DNA of 52,491 nt from UBA2450 sp045132035 (GTDB lineage Bacteria; Bacillota_I; Bacilli_A; RFN20; CAG-826). The translations under genes were made by a program, and so were the position numbers. The stretch lies in contig JBGURM010000001.1 in assembly GCA_045132035.1 (NCBI GenBank), forward strand, positions 1 through 52,491, written 5' to 3'. The notes under the pieces were generated by a model. The model searched no databases. It worked only from the letters and a program-made list of their open reading frames with translations, and was not told the origin of the DNA. This document shows positions 1 to 9,015 of this stretch, piece by piece. Every line of letters starts with the position of its first letter. Position 1 is the first letter of the stretch.

Positions 1-2
1 TA

Positions 3-1103
3 GCAGATGCGATATGTCACCCAATCGTTTCTAATTTTGGTAAAACCGCTTCTAGCGGGGCCTTTACTGCTTTTATTTTCTCAATTAGTTTACTTAATCG
101 TGTCGATAAATATTTGGCTCTTCTCGCCTCAATTTCCGTTATTAGCGATATGATGCCGCTTTTAGACTATAATCGTAATTTATTACGTGCGATGTTTAAA
201 GAATATGAAGTCGGTGAATTTTACGCGGTTGACCTTTTAGCAGACCATGAAAAAATAGATGAAGTAGTGATCGGAATGAAAATCGCTCCTAGAATCAATT
301 CAATTGGCAGATTAATCGAAGATGACTCAATCAATAAGATTGTTAAATATTTCGTCACGAACGATGAAAGTTATATTTTAAACTACTATTCCTTTATTCT
401 TCAGGTTAATGAAGAAAGAAAGATGTATTCAAAAGTTGATTTAAGTGAATTAAATATTTCTGGAAACGAAGATGCGATTATTATTAAAGGAAATTATAAA
501 GAAGGGATCATTGGACTCGTCGCTAATTCGATCATGGTCAAATATTTAAAACCAGTAATTGTCTTTGCTCCAAGTTTAGATAATTCCCTTAAAGGAAGCG
601 CAAGAGCGCCAGAAGGATATGACATCGTTTCTGTCTTTAATGAACTTACTAATTATCTACTAACTAGTGGTGGTCACGCCTCCGCTGCAGGCTGCTCAAT
701 TAAAGAGGAAGACTACGATGAATTCAAAGAAAAATTCACTGAGATAATTTCTAAACAAGAAATTAAGAAGATTGAACATCCATATATTGATATCGGAATG
801 AGTGAATTAAGTGTCGAGAATTATCATCTCATTAATTCTTTTTCACCTTTTGGAGAAAGTTGGCCAGCTCCAAACTTCAGATTAAGACATATTAAAGTTG
901 ATACCTTAACTTATTCCAAAGATCATAAACATATCGTGACAACTTTAGGCAATAAACAAAAACTCGTTTTCTTTAATTATCCAGAGGATGAATTAGTAAA
1001 TAAAAGATTTATCGATGTCATCGGTTCTTTATCGCTTAAATCATATAAAGGATATGTCTATTTAGAGTTCTCCGCGAAAGAATTTGCTGATTGCGATAAT
1101 TAA
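3..1103 (+). CDS. recJ: RecJ single-strand DNA exonuclease, C-terminal part (5' end outside window)
   Basis: The frame is open from the window edge, so the N-terminal DHH catalytic motifs are missing and no start can be given; a TTG at 114 is internal. What is present is the end of the DHH core (ISDMMPLLDYNR, the family's D-x-x-P-L-x-x-x-N-R region), the DHHA1 domain with GSARAPEGYD and the glycine-rich GGHASAAG loop that binds ssDNA, and a C-terminal OB-like domain. RecJ degrades ssDNA 5' to 3' in RecF-pathway recombination and mismatch repair. The gene sits just before rel, as recJ does in Bacillus, but the apt gene normally between them is absent. A weak terminator follows. Confidence 0.9.
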   Translation, partial: ADAICHPIVSNFGKTASSGAFTAFIFSISLLNRVDKYLALLASISVISDMMPLLDYNRNLLRAMFKEYEVGEFYAVDLLADHEKIDEVVIGMKIAPRINSIGRLIEDDSINKIVKYFVTNDESYILNYYSFILQVNEERKMYSKVDLSELNISGNEDAIIIKGNYKEGIIGLVANSIMVKYLKPVIVFAPSLDNSLKGSARAPEGYDIVSVFNELTNYLLTSGGHASAAGCSIKEEDYDEFKEKFTEIISKQEIKKIEHPYIDIGMSELSVENYHLINSFSPFGESWPAPNFRLRHIKVDTLTYSKDHKHIVTTLGNKQKLVFFNYPEDELVNKRFIDVIGSLSLKSYKGYVYLEFSAKEFADCDN

Positions 1104-1127
1104 ACTACAATTTCCATAATTAATAAC

Positions 1128-1163
1128 AAACGTTCCCGTTTTACAATTTTGGGGCGTTTTTTT
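1128..1163 (+). terminator. Probable terminator of recJ
   Basis: AAACG-tt-CCC at 1128-1137 can pair with GGG-g-CGTTT at 1151-1159, followed by a T-run. The stem has a small internal bulge, so this is a moderate call. Confidence 0.45.
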
Positions 1164-1166
1164 ATC

Positions 1167-1200
1167 TTTAATTGATTAGCAAAAAATATTAAAATATTTT
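1167..1200 (+). promoter_or_regulatory. Promoter of rel, start codon at or near +1
   Basis: TAAAAT at 1190-1195 leaves 9 bases before the ATG at 1205; an alternative -10, TATTTT at 1195-1200, lies 17 bases after TTGATT (1172-1177). There is no Shine-Dalgarno sequence. Either reading puts the transcription start within a few bases of the ATG. Confidence 0.5.
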
Positions 1201-1204
1201 CGTT

Positions 1205-3424
1205 ATGGAAACTGAAAACAAACTTCTAGTTAATGGTGGCTATCCACTTCATACATTTGAACAGCTCCAAGACGTTTATCAAAATTACATCACTAATGAA
1301 GATGATCGTAAGAATATTGAAAGAGCGTACGCTTTTATACTAGAAAAACATAAAGACCAATATCGTCGTAGTGGAGAGCCATATTATCACCATCTTATAG
1401 AAGTTGCCTATATCTTAGCGAATCTTCAAGCTGGACCAGCCACAATTGTTGCTGGTTTATTGCATGATGTTGTTGAAGACACTGATGTAACAGTGGAAGA
1501 TGTTGAAAAGATGTGGGGAAGCGACGTCGCTAAACTCGTCGACTCATTAACCAAAATTCAAAGATTAAAACTTTCTAAAATAGAAAGTGAAGATTTCGAA
1601 GCCGAAGATCATCGTAAGATTTTCATCGGAATGGCCAAAGACATACGTGTCATTATCATTAAACTCGCTGATCGATTACATAATATGCGTACACTCGCAT
1701 CACTTAAGCCAGAAAGACAAATTGCTCTTTCTAAAGAAACTAAAGAAGTATTCGTTCCAATCGCTCACCGTTTAGGTCTTGATAATATCAAGTGTGAACT
1801 TGCAGATTTATGTTTAAAATATCTCGAACCTGAAAGATATAACGAAATTGTTTCTTTACTTTCTAAGAAAGAAAAGTCATTAAAGAAATCGCTTAATACT
1901 TTCCAAAAGAAATTAGCGGATATTCTTTTTGCCCATAATATTCCATTTGATATCTTCTCAAGAGTAAAGTCCATCTCTTCAATTTATGAAAAGATGTATG
2001 TCAAAGGACATACTTTTGATGAAATATACGACATTCTCGCTCTTAGAATCATTACTGACACCGAGATGAGATGTTATGAAATCTTAGGTTTAATTCACCA
2101 AAGTTATAAACCTGTCCCAATGAGATTTAAAGATTATATCGCGATGCCTAAACCAAATATGTATCAATCTTTACATACTACGGTTATTTCAGGTGATGGA
2201 AACTTCTATGAAGTTCAAATTAGAACTAAATACATGGATGAAATTGCTGAAGCTGGTGTTGCCGCTCACTGGGCATATAAAGAAAAGAAGGGTTATGACC
2301 CTAAAGAAGAACAAAAAGAAATTGAAAATAAATTACATTGGTTTAGAGACTTTGTCTCTATGAGTAATGAAGAACATGATACGGCCTCTGAATATATGGA
2401 GACCTTAACTCATGATATCTTCGAAGCTAATGTCTATGTCTTTACACCTAACGGTAAAGTCATCGAATTAACAAATGGTTCAACTCCAATTGACTTTGCT
2501 TATAGAATCCACACCAAAGTCGGTGATAGTGCGGTTGGAGCGATTGTTAACGGAAGTATGGTTCCACTTAACACTGTCTTAAAGACTGGTGATATGGTGG
2601 AAATCAAAACTAGTAAATCTTCTCCGGGACCAAGCGAAGGTTGGCTGGAATTTGTTAAGACAAATTTAGCGAAGAGCCAAATTAAAAAGTTCATTGCTAA
2701 AAAGAACGCTGATCTTGTTAGAGGAGAGAAAATTGCCAAAGGCAAACAATCCGCATTAGATGCCTTTAAAGACCGTGGAATCGAAGAAGCAGAAATGCTT
2801 GAATTACTCGATGATGAGAAATTATTAGAGCATTTCGAGATGAGTTCATTAGATGACTTATTCATCGGAATTACTAATCGTAAGCCAACAACAACCGCGA
2901 TTATTGATTTCTTAGGAATCAAGAAGCCACTTGTCTTACCAACAGGTAAAGCAAAAGTTAGAAATGAAGGAGATTCTTCCTGTCCAGTTTACTGTAAAGG
3001 GGCCGATCGAATCGCTATTCAACTCGCTAACTGCTGCACTCCAATTCCTGGAGATATGATTAAAGGATATATTACCAAAGGTAAAGGTATTACAGTCCAT
3101 CGACATAACTGTCCAAATATCAAAAATGACGAGAAGAGATTGATTGATGTTTACTGGAAAGAAGACATTGAATATTCAACTTATCCAGTCGATATTGCTT
3201 TAGAAGCAAATGATAGACCAAATCTTCTTATCGACATTATGAATACAATGAGTAGTGCGAAAGTCACCATTAGTTCGATTCACGCACAATTATTACATCA
3301 AAATCGTTCAATCACATTAGTGAAAATCACCATTTATGTCAGTGATTTAAAACGATTAAATGATATATTTAATATCTTACAAAACGTCAAAGGCGTTTAC
3401 GAAGTTAAACGCGTCATCCATTAA
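1205..3424 (+). CDS. rel: Bifunctional (p)ppGpp synthetase/hydrolase Rel
   Basis: Makes and degrades the alarmone (p)ppGpp in the cytoplasm, in response to uncharged tRNA on the ribosome. Domains in order: HD hydrolase (HH at 62-63, HDVVEDT at 87-93, RLHNMRTL near 160); synthetase (YDILALRI, then RFKDYIAMPKPN near 305-320, and EVQIRT); TGS near 405-470; a Cys/His-rich conserved domain with CC...HRHNC; C-terminal ACT near 665-735. The RFKD charge motif and intact HD box mark the bifunctional type rather than a RelA-only synthetase. Length of 739 aa is normal. It probably has its own promoter with a leaderless start, and heads a rel-hisS-aspS run, since hisS follows after 11 bases. Confidence 0.97.
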   Translation: METENKLLVNGGYPLHTFEQLQDVYQNYITNEDDRKNIERAYAFILEKHKDQYRRSGEPYYHHLIEVAYILANLQAGPATIVAGLLHDVVEDTDVTVEDVEKMWGSDVAKLVDSLTKIQRLKLSKIESEDFEAEDHRKIFIGMAKDIRVIIIKLADRLHNMRTLASLKPERQIALSKETKEVFVPIAHRLGLDNIKCELADLCLKYLEPERYNEIVSLLSKKEKSLKKSLNTFQKKLADILFAHNIPFDIFSRVKSISSIYEKMYVKGHTFDEIYDILALRIITDTEMRCYEILGLIHQSYKPVPMRFKDYIAMPKPNMYQSLHTTVISGDGNFYEVQIRTKYMDEIAEAGVAAHWAYKEKKGYDPKEEQKEIENKLHWFRDFVSMSNEEHDTASEYMETLTHDIFEANVYVFTPNGKVIELTNGSTPIDFAYRIHTKVGDSAVGAIVNGSMVPLNTVLKTGDMVEIKTSKSSPGPSEGWLEFVKTNLAKSQIKKFIAKKNADLVRGEKIAKGKQSALDAFKDRGIEEAEMLELLDDEKLLEHFEMSSLDDLFIGITNRKPTTTAIIDFLGIKKPLVLPTGKAKVRNEGDSSCPVYCKGADRIAIQLANCCTPIPGDMIKGYITKGKGITVHRHNCPNIKNDEKRLIDVYWKEDIEYSTYPVDIALEANDRPNLLIDIMNTMSSAKVTISSIHAQLLHQNRSITLVKITIYVSDLKRLNDIFNILQNVKGVYEVKRVIH

Positions 3425-3435
3425 GGAGAAACAAC

Positions 3436-4731
3436 ATGGAACAAATCAAAAATGTAAAAGGCACTCACGACATCTTCGGAGAAGAGAATAATGCGTATGA
3501 ACGCGTTGAATCTTTGATGAAGTCCATCGCTGAGATGTATGCATATAACGGAGTGAGACCTCCAGTTATCGAATATAATTCTGTATTCGTTAGAGGAGTA
3601 GGAGAAGGTAGTGACATTGTTAGAAAAGAAATGTATACATTTCCTGATAAAGGAGATCGCTTATTAACTCTTCGTCCAGAATTCACTGCTGGAATTATGA
3701 GATTAGTAGTTCAAAATAAGCTCTATGCGACTAGTGAATTACCAATCAAACTCTATTATTTAGGTCCTGTCTTTCGTTACGAAAGACCACAATTAGGAAG
3801 ATACCGCCAATTCAACCAATTTGGCGTTGAATCAATCGGTAACAATTCCCCAATGAACGATGTTGAAGTTATCGTTTTAGCGTATACCATCCTTTGTTCA
3901 TTAGGATTAGAAGGTGTAACAATTAAAATCAACACTCTTGGAGATGAAGCTTCTAGAGACAATTACCGTAAAGCTTTAAGAGAATATTTTAAAGACCATA
4001 TTGAAAATATGTGTGAAGATTGTAAGAGTAGATATGAGCTCAATCCTTTACGTATTTTAGACTGTAAAGTTCCTGAAGATCGTCCAGTCATTGATAAAGC
4101 TCCAAAGATTGGAGATTATCTTTCTGAACCAAGTAAAATCCGTTTTGAACAAATCCAAGACGCTTTAAGCGTTCTTCAAATTCCATATGAAATTGATGAA
4201 GGACTTGTTAGAGGATTAGATTATTATTCAGAGACTGTCTTTGAATTCCATTACACATCTAAAGCAGGTGTTGATTACGGGGCAATTGGCGCTGGTGGAC
4301 ATTATGGCAAGCTGATGCTTGAACTCGGTGGACCAGAACTCCCAGGAGTGGGATTCTCTTTCGGAATTGAAAGAATTGTTTCAGTCTTAAAAGATGATGG
4401 CTTATTAGATGACACTCAATCATCTTTAGATGCTTATATCATGCCTTTAGGAGATGAATCTGTATTAGTGGGAGAGGAAATTGCTGTCTTACTTCGTAAT
4501 GCAGGTGGATATCGCGTTGATATGTGCTTTGATAAAACCAAACTTGGCAATATGTTTAAACGCGCAACAAACAAGAATGCAAAATTTGCAGTAATCATCG
4601 GAGAAGAAGAAATCAAAAATGATTCTGTAATTGTTAAAAATTTAACAACACAAGAACAAATGTCAGTGAAAATCGATGACCTCATCGATAAGTTCGATGA
4701 TTTGTTTAGTGAAGAGGAGACTCAAGAATAA
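3436..4731 (+). CDS. hisS: Histidyl-tRNA synthetase
   Basis: Charges tRNA-His. Class II signatures are visible: VKGTHDIFG at the N-terminus, motif 2 YYLGPVFRYERPQLGRYRQF near 107-126, the histidine-specific LVRGLDYYSETVFEF near 258-272, and motif 3 GVGFSFGIERI near 300. The C-terminal 100 residues form the anticodon-binding domain. A strong Shine-Dalgarno AAGGAG lies 7 bases before the ATG. It is preceded by rel and overlaps aspS by one base (TAATG), so the two synthetases are translationally coupled. The Bacillus order rel-dtd-hisS-aspS is kept without dtd. No T-box leader precedes it. Confidence 0.98.
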   Translation: MEQIKNVKGTHDIFGEENNAYERVESLMKSIAEMYAYNGVRPPVIEYNSVFVRGVGEGSDIVRKEMYTFPDKGDRLLTLRPEFTAGIMRLVVQNKLYATSELPIKLYYLGPVFRYERPQLGRYRQFNQFGVESIGNNSPMNDVEVIVLAYTILCSLGLEGVTIKINTLGDEASRDNYRKALREYFKDHIENMCEDCKSRYELNPLRILDCKVPEDRPVIDKAPKIGDYLSEPSKIRFEQIQDALSVLQIPYEIDEGLVRGLDYYSETVFEFHYTSKAGVDYGAIGAGGHYGKLMLELGGPELPGVGFSFGIERIVSVLKDDGLLDDTQSSLDAYIMPLGDESVLVGEEIAVLLRNAGGYRVDMCFDKTKLGNMFKRATNKNAKFAVIIGEEEIKNDSVIVKNLTTQEQMSVKIDDLIDKFDDLFSEEETQE

Positions 4732-6464
4732 TGAAAAGAACATGTTTTAACACCGAACTTTCTTTAGAAAATGTCGGTCAAGAAGTAACCCTTATCGGAT
4801 GGGTTAGCAAAAAAAGAAATTTAGGTTCCATCGTCTTTATTGATTTAAGAGATCGTAGTGGAATCATCCAAATCACCGTTAATGAAGGGGTGGAAATCCC
4901 AGATATTCGTAACGAATATATCCTTTCAGTTACTGGTGTTGTTTCTAAAAAAGACAAAGCCAATCCAAACTTAAAAACTGGAGCGATCGAAGTTATTGCT
5001 TCTAAAGTAGAAGTCATTAACACCGCAAAAACGACTCCGCTTATTATCGCGGATGAGACAGACGCGCTTGAAGATACACGTTTAAAATATCGTTATCTCG
5101 ATTTAAGACGTCCAATCATGCAGTCTTATTTAGATATTCGTCACCAAATCAAATTAGCGGTTCACGAATATTTATCTAAAGAACACTTCATAGAAGTGGA
5201 AACCCCAATTTTAACTCTTTCTACTCCAGAAGGAGCAAGAGACTATTTGGTTCCTAGCCGTGTCCATCACGGAAAGTTCTACGCTTTACCACAATCCCCA
5301 CAAATCTTTAAGCAACTCTTAATGATTGGTGGAGTGGAAAGATATTATCAAATCGCTCGTTGCTTCAGAGATGAAGACTTAAGAGCGGACCGTCAACCAG
5401 ATTTCACTCAAATCGATATTGAAACCAGCTTTCTTGATCAAGATCAATTCTTAACAATGATGGAAGGATTAATCAAAGAAATCTTTGATAAGACTATTGG
5501 CTATGAAGTCAAACTTCCATTAAGAAGAATGCCATACCAAGAAGCGATGGATAACTATGGTAGTGATAAGCCTGACACTCGTTTTGATATCAAATTACAC
5601 GATGTTAAAGATATCTTCGCTAGAAGCGAATTTGGTGGCTTTAAAGATGTCGAAGCTATTAGAGCAATCGTCGTTCCAGGTGTCGCTGATGTCACAAGTA
5701 GAAAAGTTATTGATGAATTAACTTTAGAAGCTAAGAAGTTCGGTTTAGGTGGCTTAAGTGTCATCAAATATGAAAACGGTGAACTCACTGGTTCATTTGT
5801 TAAATTCCTTTCTGAAGAAGAAAAAGCAGCTTTGCTTTCTAGACTACCAATTAGTAACAATGATTTATTAATCATTGCAGCAGGTAAATATAATAGAGTA
5901 TGTCCATTACTCGGCGCTCTTAGATTAAGATACGGACGCCAACTTGGTTTAATTAAACCAGGAACATTCGATCTACTTTGGATTGTTGATTTCCCACTTT
6001 TTGAAAGAGATGTTGAAAACGGACAAATTACCTCCACTCACCATCCATTTACTCGTCCTAGAGATGAAGATTTAAAATATTTAGATAGTGACCCAACCAA
6101 GATTTTATCGTATGCTTATGATATAGTCATAAATGGATATGAAGCTGGTGGTGGTTCTTTAAGAATCTATAGCCAAGATGTTCAAAAGAAGATCTTTGAA
6201 GTTCTTGGTCTTTCCGACGAAGATATCAAACGTAAATTTGGTTTCTTTGTCGATGCTTTCCAATATGGCACCCCTCCACACGCAGGAATGGCCTTTGGCT
6301 TAGATCGATTAACAATGATTTTAGGTGGAACAGAGAACATTCGTGATGTCATCGCCTTCCCTAAAAACCTCGCTGCTGTCTGTCCAATGTCTGGAGCCCC
6401 TAACACAGTTGATGAAGATCAACTTAAAGACCTTGGAATCGCAGTTACAGACTACGAAAAATAA
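4731..6464 (+). CDS. aspS: Aspartyl-tRNA synthetase
   Basis: Charges tRNA-Asp; bacterial type of 577 aa. N-terminal OB anticodon-binding domain (residues about 1-100, GWVSKKRNLG...FIDLRDRSG), class II catalytic core with motif 2 FRDEDLRADRQPDFTQID near 223-240, the bacterial GAD insertion domain in the middle (about 280-410), and motif 3 GMAFGLDRLTMIL near 525. The start overlaps the hisS stop as TAATG. With no aspartyl/asparaginyl amidotransferase genes in view, it cannot be said whether it is discriminating. The downstream gap holds a palindrome and a TACTAA repeat cluster before tkt. Confidence 0.98.
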   Translation: MKRTCFNTELSLENVGQEVTLIGWVSKKRNLGSIVFIDLRDRSGIIQITVNEGVEIPDIRNEYILSVTGVVSKKDKANPNLKTGAIEVIASKVEVINTAKTTPLIIADETDALEDTRLKYRYLDLRRPIMQSYLDIRHQIKLAVHEYLSKEHFIEVETPILTLSTPEGARDYLVPSRVHHGKFYALPQSPQIFKQLLMIGGVERYYQIARCFRDEDLRADRQPDFTQIDIETSFLDQDQFLTMMEGLIKEIFDKTIGYEVKLPLRRMPYQEAMDNYGSDKPDTRFDIKLHDVKDIFARSEFGGFKDVEAIRAIVVPGVADVTSRKVIDELTLEAKKFGLGGLSVIKYENGELTGSFVKFLSEEEKAALLSRLPISNNDLLIIAAGKYNRVCPLLGALRLRYGRQLGLIKPGTFDLLWIVDFPLFERDVENGQITSTHHPFTRPRDEDLKYLDSDPTKILSYAYDIVINGYEAGGGSLRIYSQDVQKKIFEVLGLSDEDIKRKFGFFVDAFQYGTPPHAGMAFGLDRLTMILGGTENIRDVIAFPKNLAAVCPMSGAPNTVDEDQLKDLGIAVTDYEK

Positions 6465-6469
6465 TCAAT

Positions 6470-6486
6470 TACATACTCAGTATGTA
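6470..6486. repeat. Perfect 8-bp palindrome (possible operator)
   Basis: TACATACT-C-AGTATGTA, two perfect 8-bp arms around one base, just after the aspS stop. No T-run follows, so it does not look like a terminator; it could be a dimeric repressor site for tkt. Confidence 0.5.
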
Positions 6487-6490
6487 TAAA

Positions 6491-6519
6491 TACTAATTTG
6501 ATACTAATTATTTACTAAC
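6491..6519 (+). repeat. TACTAA 11-bp-period repeat cluster (site a)
   Basis: Three copies start at 6491, 6502 and 6513 (TACTAATTTGA, TACTAATTATT, TACTAAC), exactly 11 bases apart. It lies between aspS and tkt, ending 17 bases before the tkt ATG. The TACTAA sequence is on the + strand, the opposite orientation relative to the upstream gene from the other intergenic sites. Confidence 0.8.
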
Positions 6520-6535
6520 AAAGGAGAAAGTATTA

Positions 6536-8509
6536 ATGAGTCAAATTCAACAATTATCAATCGCTACAATTAGAAGTTTATGTATCGATATGATTAACAA
6601 AGCGAACTCTGGTCACCCAGGTATGGCCTTAGGTAGCGCACCAATTCTTTATACCTTATTCACTAAGCATTTAGTTGCGGACCCAAAAGACCCAGAATGG
6701 ATTAATCGTGACCGTTTTGTTCTTTCAGCAGGACACGCTTCAAGTTTGCTTTACACAATGCTCCATTTAAGTGGATACGAATTGTCTTTAGATGACTTAA
6801 AACAATTTAGACAGCTCGATTCCTTAACTCCAGGACATCCAGAATATCGTTGGACAAAAGGAGTTGACGCTACAAGCGGTCCTTTAGGACAAGGTATCGC
6901 TCAAGCTGTTGGTATGGCTTTAGCGGAAGAATCAATTGCCGCTAATTACGCTGATGGTCATAAAATTATGAATCATTACACATACGTATTATGTGGAGAT
7001 GGATGTTTACAAGAAGGACTTTCTCAAGAAGCAATCTCTTTTGCTGGTCATCAAAAATTAAACAAATTAATTCTTTTCTATGATGCTAATCAAGTTACAC
7101 TTGATGGTGGATTAGATTTATCATTCTCTGAAAACGTTAAACTCAGATTCCAAGCTAGTGAATGGAACGTCTTAGAAGTTAAAGATGGCAATGATATTGA
7201 TGCGATTGATAAAGCAATCATCGAAGCTAAAAAATCAAAAGATAAACCAACAATGATTCTTGTTCATACAGTCATTGGCTTTGGTAGTGCTAAACAAGGA
7301 ACATCAAAAGTTCATGGCGCTCCTTTAGGAGTTGAAGACGGTAAACACGCCAAAGTTGATGTTTATGGTTTTGATCATGAAGACTTCTATGTTCCAGAAG
7401 AAGTAAGAGCCCACTTTGAAGCCACCTTTGGTGCGCGTGGACAAAAAGCCCATGAAGACTATAGAAAAGCTTTTGAAGAATATCGTAAAGACCATGAAGC
7501 TCTTGCTACAAGATTTGAAAACCTCGAACATTTAGATTTATCTAAATATGTTCCAGAAGAATTACCAGACTTTGTCGCAGGTAGTACCACAAGTACACGT
7601 GTCGCAAGTGGAAGAGCGCTTAACGCCTATATGCTTTCTTGCCCAATGCTAGTGGGTGGAAGCGCAGACGTTGCCGGTTCAGTTATGACTAAACTCGATA
7701 ATGGAGTGAATTTCACTCCAGAACATCGTGAAGGACATAATGTTAACTGGGGTATTAGAGAATTCGCTATGGGATGTATCCAAAACGGTATGTTATTACA
7801 TGGTGGAATTAGAAGCTATGTTGGTTGCTTTGCTGTTTTCTCAGATTATATGAAACCTGCAATCAGAATGGCAGCCTTATCTCATTTACCAGCTATTTAT
7901 TTATTCTCTCACGATAGTATTGCTGTTGGAGAAGATGGTCCAACCCATCAACCAATTGAACAACTTGCAATGCTTCGTTCAATTCCAAATGTCAGAGTCA
8001 TTAGACCTGCTGATGAAAGAGAAACATATGCAGCGTGGAAGATTGCTCTAAAGAGCACTAATGAACCAACTGCTTTAATTCTTTCTAGACAAGGTTTACC
8101 ATTACTTGAAAATAGTAGTGATGAAGGCGCTTCTAGAGGTGCTTATGTTGTTTCTTATGAAAAGAAGAGAGCGGATTTAGTGTTAATCGCTACTGGTAGT
8201 GAAGTTGCTTTAGCAATTGAAGCCCAAAAGAAACTCTTAGAAAAGAGAATTGATGTCCGTGTTGTCTCTATGCCTTGCTGGGAAATCTTCCAAAAGCAAG
8301 ATTTGGAATATCGTAAATCAGTCTTACTATTACATAGTGATAGAAGAGTGAGCGTTGAAATGCTATCAACCTTTGGTTGGACAAGATGGGCCAAATACAA
8401 TATGGGTTTAGATAACTTTGGAACTTCCGCTCCAGCAAAAGATGCGATTAGGAAATTTGATTTCACAAGTGACCATTTAGTGAGCATTTGTGAAAATATT
8501 CTCAAATAA
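6536..8509 (+). CDS. tkt: Transketolase
   Basis: Thiamine-diphosphate enzyme that moves two-carbon units between pentose and other sugar phosphates. Visible: NSGHPGMALGSAP near 23-35, the ThDP motif beginning GDGCLQEG near 153 and running to the DANQVTLDG segment, PYR domain from about 355 with GIREFAMG and GEDGPTHQPIEQLA, and a C-terminal domain (LIATGSEV...). Length of 657 aa is typical. A strong AAAGGAG lies 8 bases before the ATG. In an anaerobe-like small genome with deoB nearby it would feed pentose phosphates, including ribose from nucleosides, into glycolysis. Followed by a clear terminator. Confidence 0.98.
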   Translation: MSQIQQLSIATIRSLCIDMINKANSGHPGMALGSAPILYTLFTKHLVADPKDPEWINRDRFVLSAGHASSLLYTMLHLSGYELSLDDLKQFRQLDSLTPGHPEYRWTKGVDATSGPLGQGIAQAVGMALAEESIAANYADGHKIMNHYTYVLCGDGCLQEGLSQEAISFAGHQKLNKLILFYDANQVTLDGGLDLSFSENVKLRFQASEWNVLEVKDGNDIDAIDKAIIEAKKSKDKPTMILVHTVIGFGSAKQGTSKVHGAPLGVEDGKHAKVDVYGFDHEDFYVPEEVRAHFEATFGARGQKAHEDYRKAFEEYRKDHEALATRFENLEHLDLSKYVPEELPDFVAGSTTSTRVASGRALNAYMLSCPMLVGGSADVAGSVMTKLDNGVNFTPEHREGHNVNWGIREFAMGCIQNGMLLHGGIRSYVGCFAVFSDYMKPAIRMAALSHLPAIYLFSHDSIAVGEDGPTHQPIEQLAMLRSIPNVRVIRPADERETYAAWKIALKSTNEPTALILSRQGLPLLENSSDEGASRGAYVVSYEKKRADLVLIATGSEVALAIEAQKKLLEKRIDVRVVSMPCWEIFQKQDLEYRKSVLLLHSDRRVSVEMLSTFGWTRWAKYNMGLDNFGTSAPAKDAIRKFDFTSDHLVSICENILK

Positions 8510-8525
8510 TATCAACCAAATAAAT

Positions 8526-8555
8526 AAGGAAATGGCGTAGTCCATTTCTTTTATT
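8526..8555 (+). terminator. Terminator of tkt
   Basis: GAAATGG (8529-8535) pairs with CCATTTC (8542-8548) around a 6-base loop, followed by TTTTATTTT. Confidence 0.75.
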
Positions 8556-8584
8556 TTGCGTTTCGATATATTTAAATATATAAT
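8556..8584 (+). promoter_or_regulatory. Promoter of nusB operon, leaderless geometry
   Basis: TTGCGT (8556-8561), 17-base spacer, perfect TATAAT (8579-8584), then 9 bases to the nusB ATG at 8594. No Shine-Dalgarno sequence between -10 and ATG. Confidence 0.7.
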
Positions 8585-8593
8585 ATCCACGGT

Positions 8594-9013
8594 ATGGAAA
8601 TTAGTAGAAATCAACAACACTTCATCATTATGACCGTCATTTATAATGAACTCACTGATTTTACTTTCGGTGAAGGAAAGATGATTAGAAACGCTAACGA
8701 GATGATTAGCTCAATTTGTGAATGCGAAAATAGTGAAGTTGATTCATATATTACTGACACAGTCATTATGTCTTTAAAGAACTATGGTGAAATCAAAAGA
8801 GCCTATGAACCATATCTTAAAAATTGGAAATGGGAAAGACTCCCACTTTTAACTCAAGCTATTTTATTAATGAGTTATACTCATTATAAATATATTGAAA
8901 AGGTCGACAAGAAAGTCGTCATCAACATCGCTGTTGAACTCGCTAAAAAATATATCGACGATAAACAAGCTAAATTTATTAACGCCATACTTGATAATGG
9001 AGTTCTTGATTAA
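8594..9013 (+). CDS. nusB: Transcription antitermination factor NusB
   Basis: Small helical RNA-binding protein that joins NusE/S10 on boxA RNA for rRNA antitermination. Family features in the C-terminal half: W and RL in WKWERLPLLTQAILLM, then VVINIAVELAKKYIDDKQAKFINAILD, matching the NusB INEAVELAKKY...FVNGVLD signature. Normal length (139 aa). It leads the nusB-xseA-xseB-dxs operon; folD, which sits here in Bacillus, is missing. Translation likely starts at or next to the mRNA 5' end. xseA begins exactly two bases after the stop. Confidence 0.92.
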   Translation: MEISRNQQHFIIMTVIYNELTDFTFGEGKMIRNANEMISSICECENSEVDSYITDTVIMSLKNYGEIKRAYEPYLKNWKWERLPLLTQAILLMSYTHYKYIEKVDKKVVINIAVELAKKYIDDKQAKFINAILDNGVLD

Positions 9014-9015
9014 TT

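Noticed and set aside
2500..2922. A 140-residue - strand frame within rel
   Set aside because: Ser/Leu-rich shadow of a highly conserved coding region; no ribosome site or recognisable domain.
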